This document shows, in pieces, positions 38,737 to 44,736 of a stretch of 44,736 nt of DNA (the stretch's first letter is position 1; the number at the start of each line of letters is the position of its first letter). Both the position numbers and the translations under genes were made by a program. A model generated the notes under the pieces. It made no database searches, was not told the origin of the DNA, and was given only the letters and a program-made list of their open reading frames with translations. Source of the stretch: Acidobacteria bacterium RIFCSPLOWO2_02_FULL_67_21. Lineage in GTDB: Bacteria; Acidobacteriota; Vicinamibacteria; Vicinamibacterales; UBA2999. Location of the stretch: assembly GCA_001767195.1 (NCBI GenBank), contig MEKU01000063.1, positions 1 through 44,736 on the forward strand, read 5' to 3'.

Positions 38737-39600
38737 TCAGCGGCGCTGTCGACCTTTGCCTTCTCCAATGGGGTTGACGGCGTGGATCGGGGGGTCCGCC
38801 AACGCGGATTCGATATGCGTGTCAGGATCGAGACGCGCGATCCGGTTCACGAAGGCGACCGCCTCCAGGCGCGTATGCACTTTGAGCTTGCTGAAGATGT
38901 TCTGGATGTGATTTCTGACAGTGGCCTTGCTGATACAGAGCTGGTCGGCAATGGCAGCCGTGCTCGCGCCCGTGCGCATGATCGTGATGACCTGCAGCTC
39001 CCGCTGGCTCAGCTCGCTGATCGGCATCACCACGTCCTGACTCGTGGTCAGCTTGAGCTTCGTCTGCGCCAGCTGCTGGCGGACCAGCAGTTCGATTTGA
39101 TGCGCGGCCGTGACATCCCGGAAGAGGTGCACGATCGTCGGCGGCCGGTCGTGACCGATGGGAACGGCGACACAGCTCACGTCGATCCACAGGGGTTGCC
39201 CGGTCTTCGTCCGCGTGGCCATGTCGAAGTGCTCGACCAGATCGCCTCCATGCAGCAGCGTCTTGATCGGGCAGGGCCACCCGCAGACCCGGTTGCCGTT
39301 GGTATCGCAGCCTCCAAACACGTCGCGGCAGTACTGGCCGACCACCTGCTCGGCGGGATAGCCCATGATGGCTTCGGCCGCGTGGTTCCAGAACAGAATC
39401 TCGCCCTGGGCTCCGCTCACCCAGACGCCATCGGCGGTGTTCGCAAACAGCCTGGAGACTTCTCCGAGCGGCTCGTCGGCTTGCGGACTTCCGGCGTCTG
39501 GCGACGCTGCGTCCCCGGACGCCGGCAGCGACGCCGACGTCTTGTCGCCTCTCCGCCGGGATTGCGCCACACGATCCGGTCGGCTGAGTTGGGGTGTCAT
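38737..39600 (-). CDS. PAS domain LuxR-type regulator (paralogue of 575-1216)
   Basis: PAS (LFWNHAAEAIMGYPAEQVVGQYC) and HTH_LuxR (LSQRELQVITIMRTGASTAAIADQLCISKATVRNHIQNIFSKLKVHTRLEAVA). Confidence 0.85.
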   Translation of the reverse strand: MTPQLSRPDRVAQSRRRGDKTSASLPASGDAASPDAGSPQADEPLGEVSRLFANTADGVWVSGAQGEILFWNHAAEAIMGYPAEQVVGQYCRDVFGGCDTNGNRVCGWPCPIKTLLHGGDLVEHFDMATRTKTGQPLWIDVSCVAVPIGHDRPPTIVHLFRDVTAAHQIELLVRQQLAQTKLKLTTSQDVVMPISELSQRELQVITIMRTGASTAAIADQLCISKATVRNHIQNIFSKLKVHTRLEAVAFVNRIARLDPDTHIESALADPPIHAVNPIGEGKGRQRR

Positions 39601-39615
39601 CGGACCGCATCCTCC

Positions 39616-39885
39616 TCATCGCGCGCGATCGCTTCTAGTGAGCCCGAACAGGCGAACGGCGCTGTCCACGATATGCTGCTCTGGCTGCCCCGCCAGCACG
39701 CGTACGGGGTCTGCTGCGAGCGCTTCCACCACGCGTCCAACGACGGACTCGGCGATTTCACGCTGTTGGGCATCGAGCGGCGCGAGCTTCCGCCGTAACC
39801 TGAGGACCTCGGCGCGTCCGATGCGAGCGAAATCCTCCTGGAGCATGCGCGCGGCGGCCAATCCGCTCAACAGTTGACTGCTCAT
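39616..39885 (-). CDS. Free-standing glutamyl-tRNA reductase dimerisation-domain-like protein
   Basis: RAEVLRLRRKLAPLDAQQREIAESVVGRVVEALAADPVRVLAG...VDSAVRLFGL resembles the GluTR C-terminal domain; GGGGAGG RBS; no catalytic domain. Confidence 0.55.
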   Translation of the reverse strand: MSSQLLSGLAAARMLQEDFARIGRAEVLRLRRKLAPLDAQQREIAESVVGRVVEALAADPVRVLAGQPEQHIVDSAVRLFGLTRSDRAR

Positions 39886-39975
39886 GGGCCGTACCTCCCC
39901 GACACAGTGCGAGACTACGCTCCCCCGGTGGGGCTGTAAATCGAGCGTTCGTCTCAATTGACTGATGCACCTGCA

Positions 39976-40398
39976 CTACCCCGTGGGCGCGCATGGATGG
40001 GGAGAATTTCGCTGCACGTGCGAAGAAATCCGGACGCCTTGACCGGCGCGGGGCTTGGCCCACCGTGCGTGGTCGCCAAACGAGAGCCGCACGAATTCAC
40101 CGCCGGGCGCTTCGACTTCGAGCGCGTGCTGGATGCGGTCGGCCCGTGTGTCGAGGCCGAGCGCTCGCGGGGCGAAGACGGCCACCGTGGGGCCACCCTT
40201 CAAGCCGATACGGATGGTCGTTGCGCCTGTGGCGCCCTTCTCGGCCCTCACGAATGCCAGTGGATACCAGCCGGTGTGGTACGACAGCGTCGAGCCGTGC
40301 TGCACGCAGACCACGCCTGCCAGCGCTCCTTCATGGCTCCGGCTGAAGTGCTCCAGTACCGCACCCCAGCGCGCGCGTTGCACGTCATGAATGCCCAT
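39976..40398 (-). CDS. DUF5335-like protein
   Basis: MGIHDVQRARWGAVLEHFSRSHEGALAGVVCVQHGSTLSYHTGWYPLAFVRAE. Confidence 0.5.
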   Translation of the reverse strand: MGIHDVQRARWGAVLEHFSRSHEGALAGVVCVQHGSTLSYHTGWYPLAFVRAEKGATGATTIRIGLKGGPTVAVFAPRALGLDTRADRIQHALEVEAPGGEFVRLSFGDHARWAKPRAGQGVRISSHVQRNSPHPCAPTG

Positions 40399-41722
40399 CG
40401 GCTGTCGCGCTAATGCAAGCGGAGTGCCCGTCGCGCACCGCATGAAACGCGCCGGTGAGCACGGACACGTGGTCAAGCGTCGCGGCGGCGACGCCCGCGA
40501 ACAGGGCGGTGGCGCCCAGACGCACGAGCGGCGCCGATTCGAACCCGAAACCGGCGGCCAGTGCCATGACGCCGATCGTCCATCCTGCCAGTCCGAGCAC
40601 CTGCAGAGAACGGCTGCGCATCGCGTGGGGTGAGGGCGGCGGCACGCGGTAGCCGCTCGACGCGTACGCCCAACACCACGTCACCATCGGCAGGAGGCGG
40701 ATCTCCATCGCCGCCACCATCTGCGCCAGGAAGCCGACCAGGCCCAACACGCCGTACACCGATGCGGCGCGGAGCGTCTGGGCCGAGAGTGGCACCATCA
40801 GCAGGGTCAGCCCCAGCAGGACGGCCGCGAGCAGGGACGCGCCGGCCGCCGCGGCGTGCAGGACAGCGAAATCGACCCTGGGCGCTCCGGCGGGTCTGGG
40901 CGCCGGGTGGCGCAGCATCCAGACGACATGCCCGAGGAACACAGCGAGTCCTGCCACGATCATCGCGCCGAAGAGGCGCCCCGCGACGCTGCGGAGCAGC
41001 AGCGACGCGAAGAGGCCCAGCACACCGGCCTCGAGGAGGAGGGCACTCGCATACAACGACCGCCCCGACGGCATTCTCGAGGGCAGGACCATCGGGAGCA
41101 GCCGGTATCCGACGCCCACCACCATCATTGTCGCCCAGCCGATCGCCGCCAGATGGGCGTGCGCGATCACGTTGGAGAACAGGGGCCCTGGCAGCACATG
41201 TGCGACCCGGTCGACGGCGATCAGGACGCCCATCGATGCCGCCAGCCAGAAGTTGACGCATGCCAGGATGATGTGCAGCCGCACGGCGGCCGGGACGGCC
41301 GCGCGCCGGATCTCCGCGAGGATTCGCGATGTCATGTAGAGCGCACCGCATGTCACAGTTGCGGCCGCCCATGCCGTCCCGGCGTGCTCCCGGATCCACA
41401 GGCTCACCACCATGCCAGCGAGCCCGGCGGTGACGAGTGCATACGCCACGTAATCCATGCCGCGCGCCCGCATCTCCATGCGGAGGGCCAGCGGGCCCAC
41501 GATGTAGAAGGCGCCGAAGATGGAGCCGGTAATCCATCCCAGCGTGATGAGGTGTACGAGCGCGGCGGTCCACGAGTGGGCGAAGAATCCGACAACCGCG
41601 TCGGGCTGGTACGCCGCGAAGGCACAGGCGACGGCGAGCGCGACGTGCGCCGTCGCCAGATAGAGGAGCGGCGCGGCCTGCGAGGGCACCCTCGCCATCG
41701 GATCGCGCGTTGCTGCCGACAT
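40385..41722 (-). CDS. NnrS-like / heme-copper-oxidase-like polytopic membrane protein
   Basis: About 12 TM; LVHLITLGWITGSIFGAFYIVGP and NVIAHAHLAAIGWATMMVVGVGYRLLPM. Confidence 0.6.
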   Translation of the reverse strand: MSAATRDPMARVPSQAAPLLYLATAHVALAVACAFAAYQPDAVVGFFAHSWTAALVHLITLGWITGSIFGAFYIVGPLALRMEMRARGMDYVAYALVTAGLAGMVVSLWIREHAGTAWAAATVTCGALYMTSRILAEIRRAAVPAAVRLHIILACVNFWLAASMGVLIAVDRVAHVLPGPLFSNVIAHAHLAAIGWATMMVVGVGYRLLPMVLPSRMPSGRSLYASALLLEAGVLGLFASLLLRSVAGRLFGAMIVAGLAVFLGHVVWMLRHPAPRPAGAPRVDFAVLHAAAAGASLLAAVLLGLTLLMVPLSAQTLRAASVYGVLGLVGFLAQMVAAMEIRLLPMVTWCWAYASSGYRVPPPSPHAMRSRSLQVLGLAGWTIGVMALAAGFGFESAPLVRLGATALFAGVAAATLDHVSVLTGAFHAVRDGHSACISATADGHS

Positions 41723-41732
41723 CAAAGGCCCC

Positions 41733-42842
41733 CTATGCGGGAGCCACCAGCGGTTCGGGCGCCCGGGCCGGTTCGTACGCGCAGAGCGGGTCCGGCGCCA
41801 TGACGCTTCGGGTCGCCGCATAGGCCCGCGACCGGGAGCCGCCGCAGATCGCGCGGAAGGCGCAGCGGCCACACTTGCCGATCAGCGCATCCGGGGTTCG
41901 GAGGAGCAGGAACAGCTCGTGGTTCCGGTACACGTCGACGAGGCTTTCGGTCCGGACGTTCCCACACGGGACCGGCAGGAAGCCGCTCGGACAGATCGCG
42001 CCGACATGATCGATGAAGACGAATCCGTTGCCGTCGGTGACACCGCGGGGGGCCCTGAGTTGCCGGCTCCGCTCGACTGAGGGGCGCCGGAGTCCCTGTG
42101 CCTGACGCAGGCGGTCGCGCTGCCACACGACACGCTGATAGTGCGGCGCTTCGGTCGTCTTGATCCCGAAGGGCGACGTCTGCGACAGGTCGTACAGGTA
42201 GTCGAGCACCCGCTCACATTCCGTCGTCGTGACCTGCTCCAGGCTGACGCCCCGTCCGGTCTGGATGAGGAAGAACAGCGCCCAGAGCGTGACCGGCAGG
42301 CTGGAGACCAGCCGGGCCATCTCGACCAGGTGGGGCAGCGTCATGCGACTGATCGTCGAGTTGATCTGCAGCGGCAGGCCGAGCGCGATCGTCGTCTCGA
42401 CAATGCGCATCGTCCAGGCGTACGACCCGCGGACGCGCCGAAACGCGTCGTGCGTCTCCGGCGTCGGGCCGTCCAGGCTGATCGCCACGCGGGAGAGCCC
42501 GGCGTCCTTCAACTCCGCCAGCCGCGCCGGCGTGGCCGCGGCCGTGCCGCTCGGCGTCAGCGCCACCGTCAACCCTACCCCGGCCGCATGGCGGACGAGC
42601 TCGGCCAGATCGGGCCGACGGATCGGATCGCCGCCGGTGAGCACGAAGATCGGCGGTGTCGTGGCGAACGCGCGAACCTGGTCAATCAGCCGCTTGCTCT
42701 CGTCAGTCGTGAGCTCGCGGCGGTCGCGATACGGAATGGCGTCGGCCCGGCAGTGCACGCACGACAGGGCGCACGCCCGTGTCACTTCCCAGATGACGAC
42801 GAACGGCGCCCGGGCGAAATCCGCCACCGCGCCTGGGCCCAT
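41733..42842 (-). CDS. Radical SAM/SPASM protein, AhbD/NirJ-like
   Basis: WEVTRACALSCVHCRA, TGGDPIRRPDLAELV, SPASM CGRCAFRAICGGSRSRAYA. Confidence 0.8.
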   Translation of the reverse strand: MGPGAVADFARAPFVVIWEVTRACALSCVHCRADAIPYRDRRELTTDESKRLIDQVRAFATTPPIFVLTGGDPIRRPDLAELVRHAAGVGLTVALTPSGTAAATPARLAELKDAGLSRVAISLDGPTPETHDAFRRVRGSYAWTMRIVETTIALGLPLQINSTISRMTLPHLVEMARLVSSLPVTLWALFFLIQTGRGVSLEQVTTTECERVLDYLYDLSQTSPFGIKTTEAPHYQRVVWQRDRLRQAQGLRRPSVERSRQLRAPRGVTDGNGFVFIDHVGAICPSGFLPVPCGNVRTESLVDVYRNHELFLLLRTPDALIGKCGRCAFRAICGGSRSRAYAATRSVMAPDPLCAYEPARAPEPLVAPA

Positions 42843-42876
42843 GCCCGACAGGATCGCGTGACCCCGCCGCCGGGCC

Positions 42877-42892
42877 TATGACGGGTGTCATA
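42877..42892. promoter_or_regulatory. Crp/Fnr-type palindrome TATGAC-GGGT-GTCATA
   Basis: Perfect 6-bp arms 35 bp upstream of the radical SAM start. Confidence 0.65.
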
Positions 42893-42900
42893 CGCCGGCG

Positions 42901-43590
42901 TCAGGAGAGGGCGACCGCCTCCAGTGCGGCGCGGTCCGCAAGCAGAAATCCGTCCCGATCGGTGCGGACGAGGCCCTCCTTGCCCCAGCGGCTCATGATC
43001 CGGATCGCGGTCTCGATCGTCGTGCCGATCATGTCGGCGAGCTCCTGGCGCGAGAGCGCGAGGGGGATGAAGGTCCCCTCCGGTGTGTGTTGTCCCATGG
43101 TGTCGGCGAGCTTCAGGAAGAATCGTGCAAGCCGTGCGTCGATCCGACCGGTGGACAGTTCGGTGAGTCGATTCGTCAACTCGACCAGGCGATGGGTGAG
43201 CCCGGTCAGGAGCCCCCGCACCATCGAGGGGTAGGTCTCCAGCAGCGAGAAGAACGCCTGGCGGGGGATCAGGAGGCAGGTCGCGTCTTCGAGGGCGACC
43301 GCGCTGGCGGGATACGGCCGCGACTCGTAGACGGCGACGGCGCCGACCGGGTCTCCGGGACCGAAGATCTCCAGGATGAGATCGCTGCCTCGCGCCGTGG
43401 TCTTGAACACCTTCACCCGGCCGGACATGACGGTGTACAGGGAGCCCGAGTCGTCTCCTTCATGAAAGAGGTACTCGCTCCGCTCGAACTCGCGCAGGCT
43501 CGCCACCGCCGCGAGCCGCTGCCGGTCCTCGCCCGACAGCCGGCGGAACATCGGCGTCCGACGCAGGATGTCATCCACGGAATCGGCCAT
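42901..43590 (-). CDS. Crp/Fnr-family transcriptional regulator
   Basis: cNMP-binding fold plus HTH LSRQELADMIGTTIETAIRIMSRWGKEGLV. Confidence 0.9.
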   Translation of the reverse strand: MADSVDDILRRTPMFRRLSGEDRQRLAAVASLREFERSEYLFHEGDDSGSLYTVMSGRVKVFKTTARGSDLILEIFGPGDPVGAVAVYESRPYPASAVALEDATCLLIPRQAFFSLLETYPSMVRGLLTGLTHRLVELTNRLTELSTGRIDARLARFFLKLADTMGQHTPEGTFIPLALSRQELADMIGTTIETAIRIMSRWGKEGLVRTDRDGFLLADRAALEAVALS

Positions 43591-43609
43591 GGGTCCCATT
43601 GTCGCCCAA

Positions 43610-43625
43610 TATGACGGCGGTCATA
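43610..43625. promoter_or_regulatory. Crp/Fnr-type palindrome TATGAC-GGCG-GTCATA
   Basis: Perfect arms, in divergent crp/RIC intergenic region. Confidence 0.7.
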
Positions 43626-43671
43626 GGTGTGGATTCGCCGCTCGCGTAGGCTGCGTTCCATGGGGGCAGGC

Positions 43672-44379
43672 ATGAGCGGATCGATTGAAGGGCAGGCCGT
43701 CGGACGGATCGTGGCTGCGGACTGGCGAGCCGCCGCCATCTTCGAGCAGTTCGGGATCGACTTCTGCTGCGGAGGCCGCCAATCCGTGGCGGATGCGTGC
43801 CGATCGGCCGGGATCGACACCGCGGAGGTCGTCCACGCGCTCGAGGAGCTGCCATCGGACGATGCGGAAGACGACGTGCTGCACTGGCCGATCGATCGCC
43901 TCATCGACCACATCGTGCTGACGCACCACGCCTACGTGCGATCGGCGCTGCCGCGCATCGCCGGCTATCTCCGCAAGGTGAGGGACGTCCACGGCGAGCG
44001 CCATCCGGAGCTGGCGCAGATCGCGACGGAGTTCGGCACGCTCGGCGGCGATCTGCTCGAACACCTGCTCAAGGAAGAGTACGTGCTGTTTCCGTACGTT
44101 CGGGAACTGGCCGGCGAGGGATCGCCGCTCCCGAGTCCGTTCGGCACCGTCGAGAACCCGATCCGGGTGATGGAACGGGAACACGAAGATGCCGGAGTGC
44201 ATCTCGGCAGAATCCGAAGGCTGACTGCCGCGTATACCGTCCCGGCGGACGCGTGCACGACGTACCGCGTCTGCTTCGAGGAGCTGGCACACTTCGAGCG
44301 GGACCTGCAGCGGCACATTCACCTGGAAGAGAACGTCCTGTTCCCGAAAGCGGTGGAGCTCGAAGGCGCACGAACCTGA
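43672..44379 (+). CDS. ytfE: Iron-sulfur cluster repair di-iron protein (RIC, YtfE/ScdA family)
   Basis: [10 protein letters not shown]-terminal motif plus hemerythrin-like [28 protein letters not shown]. Confidence 0.9.
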   Translation: MSGSIEGQAVGRIVAADWRAAAIFEQFGIDFCCGGRQSVADACRSAGIDTAEVVHALEELPSDDAEDDVLHWPIDRLIDHIVLTHHAYVRSALPRIAGYLRKVRDVHGERHPELAQIATEFGTLGGDLLEHLLKEEYVLFPYVRELAGEGSPLPSPFGTVENPIRVMEREHEDAGVHLGRIRRLTAAYTVPADACTTYRVCFEELAHFERDLQRHIHLEENVLFPKAVELEGART

Positions 44380-44684
44380 CGTTCGATCTGTTTCGTGACC
44401 TCTCGCCTGTCTCGCAGGCGCTGGTGGCCACGATAGGCACATACGTGCTGACGGCGATTGGGACCCTGCCCGTGTTGCTCGTCCGGTCGGTCCCACGCCG
44501 TCTGATGGACGCCATGATGGGATTTGCCGCCGGCGTCATGACTGCGGCGGCGGGCGCCATGTTGTACGTGGTGGTCGAGGAGCTCATTCCGGAGACGGTG
44601 CGCGCCGGCGCCGTAGACGTCGCGACGCTCGGCTTCATCTCCGGATTCACGGTCATGATGGTGCTCGACAACGCACTCGGATGA
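44376..44684 (+). pseudogene. Internally deleted ZIP-family metal transporter (N- and C-terminal ends joined in frame)
   Basis: [43 protein letters not shown] joined directly to [16 protein letters not shown]...[20 protein letters not shown]; HNxPEG helices missing; no ATG, start uncertain. Confidence 0.7.
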
Positions 44685-44736
44685 GGCAACGCATGCGGAT
44701 CTTCTACGCTCTGACGGCGGCGTTTCTGCTCCTCTC
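44681..44736 (+). CDS. Start of a CDS truncated by window end, signal-peptide-like
   Basis: ATG overlapping preceding [22 protein letters not shown]. Confidence 0.4.
   Translation, partial: MRQRMRIFYALTAAFLLL

Noticed and set aside
1-44736. CRISPR arrays, tRNA/rRNA genes, insertion sequences
   Set aside because: No regular spaced repeats, no cloverleaf or rRNA signature and no transposase ORF recognised by eye.

Overview
High-GC bacterial window that is almost entirely a denitrification / nitrogen-oxide respiration island. In order: PAS-LuxR regulator and ferredoxin; a qNOR-like gene with NO-dismutase-type active-site substitutions (putative nod); ftsH; rhodanese; bacterioferritin; FNT transporter; SCO; a CuA-type heme-copper enzyme lacking the HPxVY tyrosine; a precorrin-2 dehydrogenase fused to a Fis-type DNA-binding domain; outer-membrane channel; SUMT; napDAGHB; a caa3-type oxidase operon; nirS-nirJ-nirF-nirDL with a truncated nirDL duplicate; a cytochrome c / histidine kinase / sigma54-activator module; a second PAS-LuxR; a free-standing GluTR-dimerisation-like protein; NnrS/HCO-like membrane protein; AhbD/NirJ-like radical SAM; Crp/Fnr regulator; RIC (YtfE) protein; and an internally deleted ZIP transporter. 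The most interesting system is a predicted sigma54 regulon. Three minus-strand promoters (nirS, the CuA-HCO operon, and the SUMT-porin-siroheme synthase operon) share the same -24/-12 element (TGGCTCG-N4-TTGC). About 75-86 bp upstream of each lies a 16-bp palindromic site (GTMKACGBCCNTATAC) followed by AACCGCC. The local NtrC-type regulator and the precorrin-2 dehydrogenase carry nearly the same Fis-HTH domain (46/53 identical by hand count), so a tetrapyrrole biosynthetic enzyme may bind the same enhancers. All calls are from reading the sequence; no database search was run.
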